64,000 bases of DNA, taken from the NCBI RefSeq assembly GCF_900091855.1, contig NZ_FMCH01000423.1, positions 1 to 64,000 on the forward strand. Direction: 5' to 3'. Position 1 is the stretch's first letter; each line of letters starts with the position of its first letter. Origin of the DNA: Streptomyces sp. DvalAA-14 (GTDB lineage: Bacteria > Actinomycetota > Actinomycetes > Streptomycetales > Streptomycetaceae). The notes under the pieces were generated by a model. The model saw only the letters and a list, made by a program, of their open reading frames with translations, was not told the origin of the DNA and did no database searches. Below are positions 45,101 through 52,460 of this stretch, piece after piece. The position numbers were made by a program, and so were the translations under genes.

Positions 45101-45972
45101 TCTCGCAGGTCTTCGACGGCTATCAGCAGGCCACCGTCTCGCTCGGCCGGATCCGCGAGCTGCTGCGCGAGCCGACGACCACCCCGGCCGCCGAACGGCC
45201 CGAGCCGGTGGGCCGGCTCCGGGGCGAGATCACCTTCCGCGACGTGCACTTCCGCTACGGCAGTGCCGCCGACGGCACCGAGGCTCTCGCGGGGATCTCC
45301 CTGCGCGTGCCGGCCGGACAGACCGTCGCCTTCGTCGGTGAGACCGGCGCCGGCAAGTCCACCCTGGTCAAGATGGTCGCCCGGTTCTACGACCCGACCG
45401 ACGGCGCGGTCCTCGTGGACGGCGCCGACATCCGCGGACTGGAGCTGACCGACTACCGCCGGCAGCTCGGTGTCGTCCCCCAGGAGCCGTACCTGTTCGC
45501 GGGCACCGTGCGCGACGCCATCGCGTACGGCCGGATGGACGCCACCGACGCCGAGGTGGAAGCGGCCGCGCGTGCGGTCGGCGCCGACGCCATGATCGCC
45601 ACGCTGGAAGGCGGCTATCTGCACGAAGTGGCCGAGCGCGGCCGCAATCTGTCCGCCGGACAGCGGCAACTGATCGCGTTGGCCCGGGCCGAGCTGGTCG
45701 ACCCGGTGATCCTGCTGCTGGACGAAGCCACCGCCGCCCTCGATCTCGCCTCCGAGGGGCTGGTCAATCAAGCTTCCGACCGGCTCGCCATACGCCGTAC
45801 GACACTGGTCGTCGCCCACCGGCTCAGCACCGCCGCGCGCGCCGACCGGGTGGTGGTGCTCGACCGCGGCCGAGTGATCGAAGACGGCACCCACGAGGCA
45901 TTGCTGGCCCACGACGGCCGCTACGCCGAACTCTGGCGGACCTTCACCGGCGAACTGCAGGAGGCCGCCTGA
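42187..45972 (+). CDS. Fused heterodimer-type ABC exporter with one degenerate ATPase site
   Basis: The product has 1261 residues. The GTG at 42187 lies six bases after GGGAGG. Two full exporter halves are fused: TMD1 (from residue 15), NBD1 (Walker A GSSGSGKST near 375, signature LSGGQRQR), a low-complexity linker (about 590-680), TMD2, and NBD2 (Walker A GETGAGKST near 1051). NBD1 has Walker B LLLLDDATSAVD with Asp in place of catalytic Glu, while NBD2 keeps LLLDEATAALD. NBD2's signature is LSAGQRQL, with Ala for Gly. This is the same asymmetry as in TM287/288-type exporters: one consensus and one degenerate site. Substrate unknown; drug or lipid export is possible. Confidence 0.9.
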   Translation: MTRAKDEPEQGWLRRLTAYSWRYKREVLLALGASLGGMAVTALVPLVPKIIIDDVIVKHDKPLLPWAIALVVAALVVYALTYVRRYYGGRLALDVQHDMRNEMFRSILRLDGRRQDELSTGQVVGRATSDLQLIQGLLFMLPMVVGNLLLFVLSLVVMLVLSPLLTLVALAVAPALWFIANRSRKRLFPATWYAQGQAAAVAGIVDGSVTGVRVVKGFGQEQQEMGKLEKVGRRLFAGRVRTVRLSARYTPALQAVPSLGQIGMLALGGWMATRGQITLGTFVAFSTYLAQLTGPVRMLTVILTVGQQARAGVERVFELIDTEPTMTEGSGTLPADAPATVDFDQVSFGYTEERPVLAGFDLHVAPGETVAIVGSSGSGKSTVSLLLPRFYDVTGGAVRVGGTDVRELTFDALRSVIGLVPEDSFLFSDTVRSNIAYGHPEATDEQIVAATRAAQAHEFITALPDGYDTVVGEQGLTLSGGQRQRVALARAILMDPGLLLLDDATSAVDARVEAEIFDALREVMRGRTTVLIAHRRSTLALADRIAVLDAGRLADVGTHEELEERSALYRALLTDPEALGADVVQLDPAGAAAAAEERERANGGITPELWPADRRPAGSESDAAATAAGVMTPRNAGAGGPGGLAGALAGMPATPELLAKVAALPPALDTPDVDEQRAQAADPDFGLGSMLRGFRTPLLLSLLLVAVDAVAGLLLPILIRHGIDAGVRQAALGAVWVASLLGLGLVITQWAVEWGSTLLTGRTGERVLYTLRVKIFAHLHRLGLDYYERELSGRIMTRMTTDVDALSTFLQTGLVTALVSLLTFAGILVALLAIDVELALVVFATLPILVVATWIFRRKSKRAYELARERVAVVNADLQEHVAGLRVVQAFRGERLGAERFLRRSDEYRTARVRGQFLISVYFPFVQLLSSVAAALVLAMGAHRVTEGTLTAGALVAYLLYIDLFFSPVQQLSQVFDGYQQATVSLGRIRELLREPTTTPAAERPEPVGRLRGEITFRDVHFRYGSAADGTEALAGISLRVPAGQTVAFVGETGAGKSTLVKMVARFYDPTDGAVLVDGADIRGLELTDYRRQLGVVPQEPYLFAGTVRDAIAYGRMDATDAEVEAAARAVGADAMIATLEGGYLHEVAERGRNLSAGQRQLIALARAELVDPVILLLDEATAALDLASEGLVNQASDRLAIRRTTLVVAHRLSTAARADRVVVLDRGRVIEDGTHEALLAHDGRYAELWRTFTGELQEAA

Positions 45973-46105
45973 CGGGACGCCGCCCGCCACCCGCCCCGCC
46001 GCCTGCCGACCTCCGGCCACCGCCCCGGCCCCCACCACCGCCCCGGCTCCGTCCTCGCCCGGGTCTCTGCCTCCCAGCGGGCCCGGGCGCCGGTCCGGAT
46101 CCCGC

Positions 46106-46648
46106 TCAGCCGAACACCGGCCGGGCCGGCAGGCGCTCCTTCGGCACCTCGAACACGACTGTCAGGGCGAACGGCCGCAAACACTCGGATGGCGGTACCG
46201 GCCGGCTGACCCGCAGGAGCAGCCGCTCCCCCGACACGACGAGGTTCGCCGCCGTTGCCGCGCTGCACCCGGTGGTGGCGGTCCAGCCCACCAGCAGGTC
46301 CCGCGAGAAGTCGGCGCCCTTGCCACCGGCCGCGATCTCCGTCGCCGCCCGGGCGTCCCCCGGCGCGGCCCGCTCGGCGAAGCGGCCGAGCTCTGCCTGG
46401 TCGTGCAGCACCGCCTTCACCCCGGTGGACCTCGGCGCGGCGGACGAGAAGTACACGATCCTGCCGACGGGTGGCTTCCCGTCGGAGGGCGACGACTCGA
46501 CGCGTGTGGGGGGTGGAGTGCTGTCCGCCGGTTCGCCACCGGGATGTACGCCGTTCCCGGCCCCCGTACCGCACCCGGCGGCGAACGCCGTCAGCGATGC
46601 GGCCATCAAGGCGGCCGTGAACACTTTGCGCGGGCTCACCGTCAGCAT
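46106..46648 (-). CDS. Putative lipoprotein of unknown function
   Basis: The product has 180 residues. The lipobox FAAGCG follows a hydrophobic core (AALMAASLTAFAAGC). The mature part starts with a Pro/Ser/Thr linker, then GRIVYFSSAAPRSTGVKAVLHD and DFSRDLLVGWTATTGCSAATAANLV. Two Cys residues (in TTGCS and SECLRP) could form a disulphide. I do not recognise the family. The ATG at 46648 is assumed; a GTG nine bases downstream is also possible. It lies leftward after the sugar isomerase with a 117-base gap, so it may or may not belong to that unit. Confidence 0.65.
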   Translation of the reverse strand: MLTVSPRKVFTAALMAASLTAFAAGCGTGAGNGVHPGGEPADSTPPPTRVESSPSDGKPPVGRIVYFSSAAPRSTGVKAVLHDQAELGRFAERAAPGDARAATEIAAGGKGADFSRDLLVGWTATTGCSAATAANLVVSGERLLLRVSRPVPPSECLRPFALTVVFEVPKERLPARPVFG

Positions 46649-46765
46649 GCCGATCGGACGCCGGCCGCCCCCGACCGGTTCCGTCCCGCTTGCTGGGGCG
46701 GCGGGGGACGACGACGAGGGAGCGGCGAAGGCCGGCCCGCGCGGCGGCCACCGGGGCCGAGCCGG

Positions 46766-47563
46766 TCAGGCCGACTCGACCAGCAGCCGCTCCAGGAGCT
46801 CCCGGCCGGCCGTCAGCAGGCCGGGCAGTTCCGGTGCGGCGCTGTGCCACCGCTTCTCGTACTCCCAGCACAACCAGCCGTCCCATCCGGCCCGGCTGAG
46901 CACCTCGACCGTCTCGGCCAGTGGCAGCACCCCGGCGCCCAGCGGCAGCGGCGCCGTATCGGCCACGGAAGCGATGTCCTTCACCTGCACGTAGCCCAGG
47001 TAGGGGGCGAGTACCGGATAGGTGGACGACGGTTGCTCCCCGGCCAGCCAGGTGTGCATGATGTCCCAGATCGCCCCGGTCGAGTGATGCCCCACCAGAC
47101 CCAGCACCCTGGCCACATCCGCCCCGTTCCGGTGCGAGTCGTGGGTCTCCAGCAGCACCCGTACCCCGAGGTCGCCCGCGATCGGAGCGGCCGCGGCCAG
47201 CCGCCGTGCCGCGAATCCGTCCGCCGAAGCCTGGGGCAGGTCCCCGCCGCCGGGAAAGACCCGAACGAACGACGCCCCCAGGTCCGCGGCCAACTCCATC
47301 GCGGCGCAGATCTCGTCCAGCACCGGCCGGTCCTCTCCCGGGGCGGCCACCTTGGCGTAGGCGGCGACCGTGAGGATCTCCACCCCCGCCTTCGCGAACT
47401 GCTCAGCCACCCGGGCCCGTTCGGCGGCCGACAACCCGGTGTGGACCGGTCCCTCCTCGCTCGCGCGCAATTCGACGCCGTGGTAGCCGTGTTCCGATGC
47501 GAGCCGCACCACCTGGTCGATCGGCAGTGCGGGGACCCCGAGGGTGGAGAAGGCGAATCTCAT
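46766..47563 (-). CDS. Sugar phosphate isomerase/epimerase (TIM barrel)
   Basis: The product has 265 residues. The ATG at 47563 is set by a promoter that ends seven bases upstream. It is an AP-endonuclease-2-like xylose-isomerase-type barrel: FAFSTLGVPALPIDQVVRLA, HGYHGVELR, VRVLLETHDSHRNGADVAR with metal ligands, GAIWDIMHTWLAGEQPS, and LCWEYEKRWHSAAPEL. Such enzymes isomerise or epimerise sugars or cyclitols, often inosose-like compounds. It lies after the LacI regulator and near the Gfo/Idh-DUF993-isomerase operon, so it probably supplies a further step in the same pathway. Confidence 0.8.
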   Translation of the reverse strand: MRFAFSTLGVPALPIDQVVRLASEHGYHGVELRASEEGPVHTGLSAAERARVAEQFAKAGVEILTVAAYAKVAAPGEDRPVLDEICAAMELAADLGASFVRVFPGGGDLPQASADGFAARRLAAAAPIAGDLGVRVLLETHDSHRNGADVARVLGLVGHHSTGAIWDIMHTWLAGEQPSSTYPVLAPYLGYVQVKDIASVADTAPLPLGAGVLPLAETVEVLSRAGWDGWLCWEYEKRWHSAAPELPGLLTAGRELLERLLVESA

Positions 47564-47599
47564 TCGCCGGACACTAGGCACCGCGTGGTGCCAGGTCAA
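47564..47599 (-). promoter_or_regulatory. Consensus promoter with embedded palindrome, leaderless isomerase gene
   Basis: On the minus strand TTGACC (47599-47594), a 17-base spacer and TAGTGT (47576-47571) precede seven bases and the ATG at 47563. The spacer contains the palindrome GGCACC-N4-GGTGCC (47577-47592), ideally placed for a repressor. It is unlike the AAGCGCTT operators of the neighbouring lacI gene. Confidence 0.65.
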
Positions 47600-47617
47600 C
47601 CGGACTCCGCGGCGATG

Positions 47618-48706
47618 TCAGCGGCGCCCGGGTGACGGCGGCGCCGTCGACCCGCGGACCATCAGTTCGGTGGCGACCGTCGCCACCCCGCCCGGCGGAG
47701 GCGCCTGGCGCCCCATCACCAGCCTTCCGGCCCGCGCCCCTGCCTCCTGCAGCGGAATGCGGACCGTGGTCAGCGCGGGGGACGCGTCCACGCTGAACGG
47801 CAGATCGTCGAAGCCCGCCACCGAGACGTCGCCGGGAATGCTGAGGCCGCTGTCCCGCAGCGCCGCGCACACCCCGAGCGCCACGGTGTCGTTGGCGGCG
47901 ACGATCGCGGTCACTCCGGTCTCCCTGCGCAGGAGTTCGAGCGTGGCGTCGTAGCCGGAAGAACGGTCGTAGCCGCCGTGGACCGTCAGCCGGTCGGCCG
48001 CCGCTCCCGCGCCGGTGTCCGGTCCGGGACCGCCGGCCAGCAGCGCCGCGCGATGGCCCTCCAGCCGATGCCGTGTGGTGCTGCGCTCGGCGGGCCCGGC
48101 GACGTAGCCGATCCGGCGGTGACCCAGCGACAGCAGGTGCTCGGTCAGCCGCCGGGCGCCGCCGCGGTTGTCGAAGGCGATCGTCATCAGGCCCAGCGCG
48201 TCACTGGCCGGCTCCAGCGGGGGACGGCCGCACAGCACGATCCGGGTGCCGGAGGCGGCCAGCCGGGTCAGCCGGGTGGCGACGGCCGCCGCGTGCGCCT
48301 TGCTCTCCACCGTGCTGCCGGTGAGCACGACGCCCGCGGCCCGCTGGCGTTCCAGCAGCGTCAGGTAGGTGAGTTCGGCCTCGGGCGATCCGCCGGTGTT
48401 GCAGACCACAGCGAGTTTGCTGCCGCCCGGCTGGGTGCCGCCGGCGCCGATCTCCGCCTGGAGCGCGCTGGCGATGAGGCCGAAGAAGGGGTCGGCGACA
48501 TCGTTCACCAGTACCCCGACGAGGTCGGAGGTGGCCGCGGCGAGCGCGCGGGCCTGGCCGTTGACGACGTAGTCGAGTTCCTCGACCGCCCGTTGGACAC
48601 GGTCCTTGGTGGAGCCGGCCACCGGATAGTTGCCGTTGAGGACCCGGGAGACGGTCGCCGACGACACCCCGGCCCGCGCCGCGACGTCGGCCAGGGTCAC
48701 TGCCAT
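47618..48706 (-). CDS. LacI-family repressor of the Gfo/Idh-DUF993 locus
   Basis: The product has 362 residues, starting at ATG 48706 with GAGGAGGA upstream. The HTH is VTLADVAARAGVSSATVSRVL with hinge VNGQARALAAATS. The sensor domain has VGVLVNDVADPFFGLIASALQ, HRRIGYVAGPAERSTTRHRLEG, VTAIVAANDTVALGVCAAL and VSVAGFDDLPFSVDASPALTTV. It is divergent from the dehydrogenase-DUF993-isomerase operon, and two AAGCGCTT-centred boxes lie in the gap. It should repress the operon, and itself, until a pathway intermediate or substrate binds. The ligand is not known. Confidence 0.88.
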   Translation of the reverse strand: MAVTLADVAARAGVSSATVSRVLNGNYPVAGSTKDRVQRAVEELDYVVNGQARALAAATSDLVGVLVNDVADPFFGLIASALQAEIGAGGTQPGGSKLAVVCNTGGSPEAELTYLTLLERQRAAGVVLTGSTVESKAHAAAVATRLTRLAASGTRIVLCGRPPLEPASDALGLMTIAFDNRGGARRLTEHLLSLGHRRIGYVAGPAERSTTRHRLEGHRAALLAGGPGPDTGAGAAADRLTVHGGYDRSSGYDATLELLRRETGVTAIVAANDTVALGVCAALRDSGLSIPGDVSVAGFDDLPFSVDASPALTTVRIPLQEAGARAGRLVMGRQAPPPGGVATVATELMVRGSTAPPSPGRR

Positions 48707-48867
48707 CTCGGTCCGGTCCTCCTCGGGGGATGGGCGCTGGGCCGCCGACCGCGGTCGATGGGCGGGGACCGCCGTCCGGCGGGGTACATGCTCTCATTTC
48801 GCGGCAGCGGAGGGGAGCGGCCGGCCCGGACGCTGCTCGCCTTGGCCGCTGGACTCTAGCAAGTTCT

Positions 48868-48881
48868 AGCAAGCGCTTTCT
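48868..48881. promoter_or_regulatory. LacI operator 1
   Basis: AGCAAGCGCTTTCT has a palindromic AAGCGCTT core. It is the exact reverse complement of the box at 48939-48952; their centres are 71 bases apart. Confidence 0.8.
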
Positions 48882-48938
48882 ATCCCCTCCAGGATGGGCC
48901 TTGCCCCGACGGAGGCCGCAGGTTAGCGTGCATCGGGA

Positions 48939-48952
48939 AGAAAGCGCTTGCT
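48939..48952. promoter_or_regulatory. LacI operator 2
   Basis: AGAAAGCGCTTGCT is the reverse complement of operator 1 and lies 46 bases before the dehydrogenase ATG. Two boxes in opposite orientation at about seven helical turns could support looping over the divergent promoters. Confidence 0.8.
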
Positions 48953-48998
48953 ATTGATCCCTGCCAAGGGTCACCATCCGGCTCCGAGGAGAGCAGCC

Positions 48999-50150
48999 AT
49001 GACACGCAGGACGATGCGGATCGCCATGAACGGCGTCACCGGACGCATGGGCTACCGGCAGCACCTGGTCCGTTCCCTCCTGAGCCTGCGTGATCAAGGC
49101 GGGCTGGAGCTGGGGGACGGCGACGTACTGGTCCCCGAGCCGGTACTCGTCGGCAGGCGTGAGCCCGCGCTCAGGGCGATCGCCGAGCGGCACGGCATCG
49201 AGCACTGGACCACCGACCTCGACTCGGTGCTCGCCGATCCGTCCGTGGAGATCTACTTCGACGCCCAGGTCACCGCGGCCCGCGAGGCGGCCGTGACGCA
49301 GGCGATCGCGGCCGGCAAGCACATCTACTGCGAGAAGCCCACCGGCACCACTTTGGCGGGGTCCCTGGAACTCGCCCGGCTCGCCGAGGCCGCCGGGATC
49401 AAGCACGGCGTGGTGCAGGACAAGCTCTTCCTGCCCGGCCTGCTCAAACTCCGGCGGCTGGTGGAAGGCGGCTTCTTCGGCCGCGTCCTGTCCGTCCGCG
49501 GCGAGTTCGGGTACTGGGTGCACGAAGGCGACTGGCAGAGCGCCCAGCGCCCCTCCTGGAACTACCGTGCCCAGGACGGCGGCGGCATCGTCGTCGACAT
49601 GTTCCCGCACTGGGAGTACGTGCTGCACGAGCTGTTCGGCCGGGTGCGCAGCGTGCAGGCCCTGGCCACCACGCACATCCCGCAGCGCTGGGACGAGCAG
49701 GACAAGCCGTACGACGCCACCGCCGACGACGCCGCCTACGGCATCTTCGAGCTGGACGGGGGAGCGATCGCGCAGATCAACTCCTCCTGGGCGGTGCGCG
49801 TCAACCGGGACGAACTGGTGGAGTTCCAGGTCGACGGCACGCACGGGTCGGCCGTCGCCGGGCTGCGGGACTGCCGGGTGCAGCACCGCTCGGCCACCCC
49901 GAAGCCGGTGTGGAATCCGGATCTGCCCGTCACCGAGTCCTTCCGCGACCAGTGGCAGCAGGTCCCGGACAACGCCGAGTTCGGCAACGGCTTCAAGGCG
50001 CAATGGGAGCTGTTCCTGCGCCACGTGGTGCTCGACGAGCCGTGGCGCTGGGATCTGCTGGCCGGCGCCCGGGGGATGCAACTGGCCGAACTCGGCCTGA
50101 AATCCTCCGAGCAGGGCCGTCGCATCGAGGTTCCGGAGCTGTCCCTGTGA
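48999..50150 (+). CDS. Gfo/Idh/MocA-family oxidoreductase
   Basis: The product has 383 residues. The ATG at 48999 follows CGAGGAGAG. The N-terminal Rossmann domain (MRIAMNGVTGRMGYRQHLVRS; the NGVTGRMG loop replaces the usual GxGxxG) leads to the family's EKPTG motif in GKHIYCEKPTGTTL. The C-terminal domain has VVQDKLFLPGLLKLRRLVEGGFFGRV, GGGIVVDMFPHWEYVLHELFG and GIFELDGGAIAQINSSWAVR. It is expected to oxidise a sugar or cyclitol hydroxyl with NAD(P). It is the first gene of a tightly coupled operon with DUF993 and an isomerase. The usual EKP Lys is retained, so it is likely active. Confidence 0.87.
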   Translation: MTRRTMRIAMNGVTGRMGYRQHLVRSLLSLRDQGGLELGDGDVLVPEPVLVGRREPALRAIAERHGIEHWTTDLDSVLADPSVEIYFDAQVTAAREAAVTQAIAAGKHIYCEKPTGTTLAGSLELARLAEAAGIKHGVVQDKLFLPGLLKLRRLVEGGFFGRVLSVRGEFGYWVHEGDWQSAQRPSWNYRAQDGGGIVVDMFPHWEYVLHELFGRVRSVQALATTHIPQRWDEQDKPYDATADDAAYGIFELDGGAIAQINSSWAVRVNRDELVEFQVDGTHGSAVAGLRDCRVQHRSATPKPVWNPDLPVTESFRDQWQQVPDNAEFGNGFKAQWELFLRHVVLDEPWRWDLLAGARGMQLAELGLKSSEQGRRIEVPELSL

Positions 50151-51298
50151 GCATCCTGCTGCCGTCCGGGTCCGGACTCCCGCGCCCCTATGCGCCGCGT
50201 TCGGAAGCCGTCTCCTGGACCCCCGATCTGCCGCTGCGCAGCCGCGTGGTGTATTCGGCCGCGCACGTCGTGGCGGACCCGCTGTGCGCGGCGGCCGACG
50301 CACCGGCGGTCGTCGACTGGGAGGCCACTCTCGCCTTCCGCCGCCACCTGTGGGCGCACGGCCTGGGCGTGGCCGAGGCCATGGACACCGCACAGCGCGG
50401 CATGGGGCTGGACTGGGCCGGGGCCGCGGAGCTGATCCGCAGGTCCTCGGCCGAAGCGCGGTCCGTCGGCGGGCGCATCGTGTGCGGCGTCGGCACCGAT
50501 CAACTGGCCGGCCCGGCGAGCCTCGGCGAGGTCGTGGCCGCTTACGAGGAGCAGCTGGCCGTCGTCGAGGAGGCCGGCACCCAGGCGGTCCTGATGGCGT
50601 CCCGCGCCCTGACGGCCGTCGCGAAGGGGCCCGACGACTACCTGGAGGTGTACGAGCGGCTGCTGCGGCAGTCCTCCGATCGGGTGATCCTGCACTGGCT
50701 CGGTCCGATGTTTGATCCGGCGCTGGCCGGCTATTGGGGCTCGGACGACCTGGACGCGGCGACCGAGACCTTTCTCGACGTCATCGCCACCCATCCCGAG
50801 AAGGTCGACGGCGTCAAGGTCTCGCTGCTGGACGCGGACCGTGAGGTCGCGCTGCGCCGCCGCCTGCCCAACGGCGTGCGCTGCTACACGGGCGACGACT
50901 TCAACTACCCGGAGCTGATCGCGGGCGACGAACAGGGCTTCAGCCACGCCCTGCTGGGCATCTTCGACCCCCTGGCGCCGCTGGCGGCATCGGCTGTCAG
51001 CCTCCTCGACACGGGCGACATCCCGGGCTTTCGGCGTGTCCTCGATCCCACCGTGGAACTGTCCCGGCACCTGTTCGGCCCGCCGACCCGCTTCTACAAG
51101 ACCGGCGTCGTCCTGCTCGCCTGGCTGGCCGGGCACCAGGACCACTTCACCATGCTGGGCGGACTGCAGTCGGCCCGCTCGCTGCCGCACCTGGCACGAG
51201 CCTACGAACTGGCCGACCGCATCGGCCTCTTCCCCGATCCGGCGCTCGCCGAGGACCGGATGCGGCGCCTGCTCGCAGTTCACGGGGTGGACGCGTGA
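50147..51298 (+). CDS. DUF993 protein, dihydrodipicolinate-synthase-like barrel
   Basis: The product has 383 residues. The GTG at 50147 overlaps the previous stop (GTGA). I recognise the DUF993 family, distant relatives of the DapA class I aldolases. Visible blocks are FRRHLWAHGLGVAEAMDTAQRGMGLDW (region near residue 65), GVGTDQLAGPASLGEVVAAY, VILHWLGPMFDPALAGYWG, VDGVKVSLLDADREVALRRR, and RCYTGDDFNYPELIAGDE. The Lys in GVKVSLLD is a candidate Schiff-base residue. The family has no established function as far as I know. Placement between a dehydrogenase and an isomerase suggests retro-aldol or related cleavage of an oxidised sugar. Confidence 0.82.
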   Translation: MSILLPSGSGLPRPYAPRSEAVSWTPDLPLRSRVVYSAAHVVADPLCAAADAPAVVDWEATLAFRRHLWAHGLGVAEAMDTAQRGMGLDWAGAAELIRRSSAEARSVGGRIVCGVGTDQLAGPASLGEVVAAYEEQLAVVEEAGTQAVLMASRALTAVAKGPDDYLEVYERLLRQSSDRVILHWLGPMFDPALAGYWGSDDLDAATETFLDVIATHPEKVDGVKVSLLDADREVALRRRLPNGVRCYTGDDFNYPELIAGDEQGFSHALLGIFDPLAPLAASAVSLLDTGDIPGFRRVLDPTVELSRHLFGPPTRFYKTGVVLLAWLAGHQDHFTMLGGLQSARSLPHLARAYELADRIGLFPDPALAEDRMRRLLAVHGVDA

Positions 51299-52170
51299 GC
51301 GACGGAGCGACCCCCGGGAAGGCGACCTCCGGGAAGGCGCCCGGTCCCCTGGCGCGGCTGAGCATCAATCAGGAAACGATCAAGCAGTGGTCGCTGCCCG
51401 ACCTGGCGGCGGGCTGCACCGCGGCGGGCATCACCCAGGTCGGGCTCTGGCGGGCGCCGGTGCAGGAGTACGGGGTCCGGCGCGCCGCGCGGCTGATGCG
51501 GGACAGCGGACTGACCGTCACATCCCTGTGCCGCGGCGGCTTCTTCACCGCGTCGGACGCCGGGGACCGGGCGGCGGCCCTGGACGACAACCGCAGGGCG
51601 ATCGACGAGGCGGCGACCCTGGGGACCGGAACCCTGGTCCTGGTATCGGGCGGCCTGCCGCCGGGGGACCGCGACATCGCCGCGGCCCGCGAGCGGGTGG
51701 CCGGGGCCATCGCCGTCCTGGCCCCGTACGCGGCCGAACGCGGGGTGCGGCTCGCCGTCGAACCCCTGCATCCGATGTATGCCTCGGACCGGTGCGTGGT
51801 CTCCACCCTCGGCCAGGCCCTGGACGTCGCGGAGCGCTTTCCCGCGGAGCAGGTCGGTGTCGTCGTGGACACCTACCACGTGTGGTGGGACGACACGGCC
51901 GCGGCGCAGATCGTACGGGCCGGGACCGGCGGCCGGATCGCCTGCTTCCAGGTCGCCGACTGGGTGACCCCGCTGCCCGAGGGGGTGTTGCTCGGACGCG
52001 GGCAGCTCGGCGACGGCTGCGTCGACCTGCGGGGATTTCGCGAACAGGTGGACGCGGCCGGCTACCGCGGCCCCGTCGAGGTGGAGATCTTCAGCCCGGC
52101 GCTGTGGGCCCGGGACGGCGCGGAGGTGCTGGCGGAGATCGCCGAAAGGTACCGGCGGCACGTCCGCTGA
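51295..52170 (+). CDS. Sugar phosphate isomerase/epimerase (TIM barrel), second copy
   Basis: The product has 291 residues. The GTG at 51295 overlaps the DUF993 stop. It is a xylose-isomerase-like barrel: LSINQETIKQWSLPDLAAGC, GLTVTSLCRGGFFTASDA, VRLAVEPLHPMYASDRCVV with a metal-binding Glu, VVVDTYHVWWDDT, and VEVEIFSPALWAR with the last Glu ligand. It differs from the barrel at 46766, so the locus has two distinct isomerases. It ends the operon; a strong terminator follows after 146 bases. Confidence 0.85.
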   Translation: MSDGATPGKATSGKAPGPLARLSINQETIKQWSLPDLAAGCTAAGITQVGLWRAPVQEYGVRRAARLMRDSGLTVTSLCRGGFFTASDAGDRAAALDDNRRAIDEAATLGTGTLVLVSGGLPPGDRDIAAARERVAGAIAVLAPYAAERGVRLAVEPLHPMYASDRCVVSTLGQALDVAERFPAEQVGVVVDTYHVWWDDTAAAQIVRAGTGGRIACFQVADWVTPLPEGVLLGRGQLGDGCVDLRGFREQVDAAGYRGPVEVEIFSPALWARDGAEVLAEIAERYRRHVR

Positions 52171-52315
52171 AAAAATCTTGAGAAATTTGATGGTCGTACT
52201 ACAACCCTTGTGGGGGGTGGTCGGTCATACATGGCATCAAGGCTCCCGGGAGGGGTTCAGGGAGTCAGGACGGAAGAAACGCCCGAGGGGGGCTTCGGGG
52301 GTAAGAGGGGGAACG

Positions 52316-52353
52316 CGAAAGGGGTCCGGCTTCGTGCCGGACCCCTTTCGTTT
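52316..52353. terminator. Perfect 15-bp bidirectional-type terminator
   Basis: CGAAAGGGGTCCGGC (52316-52330) and GCCGGACCCCTTTCG (52336-52350) enclose the loop TTCGT and are followed by TTTGCCC. It closes the dehydrogenase-DUF993-isomerase operon. Confidence 0.9.
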
Positions 52354-52460
52354 GCCCGGCCGCGGGTTTTCCACAGGGCGGGCCCCGGGGCCGACGAAGT
52401 GTCCTCGGCGGGCGGTACCTTCTGAGCAGATCACCACCGCAGCCCGAAGGGAGGCCGGAC

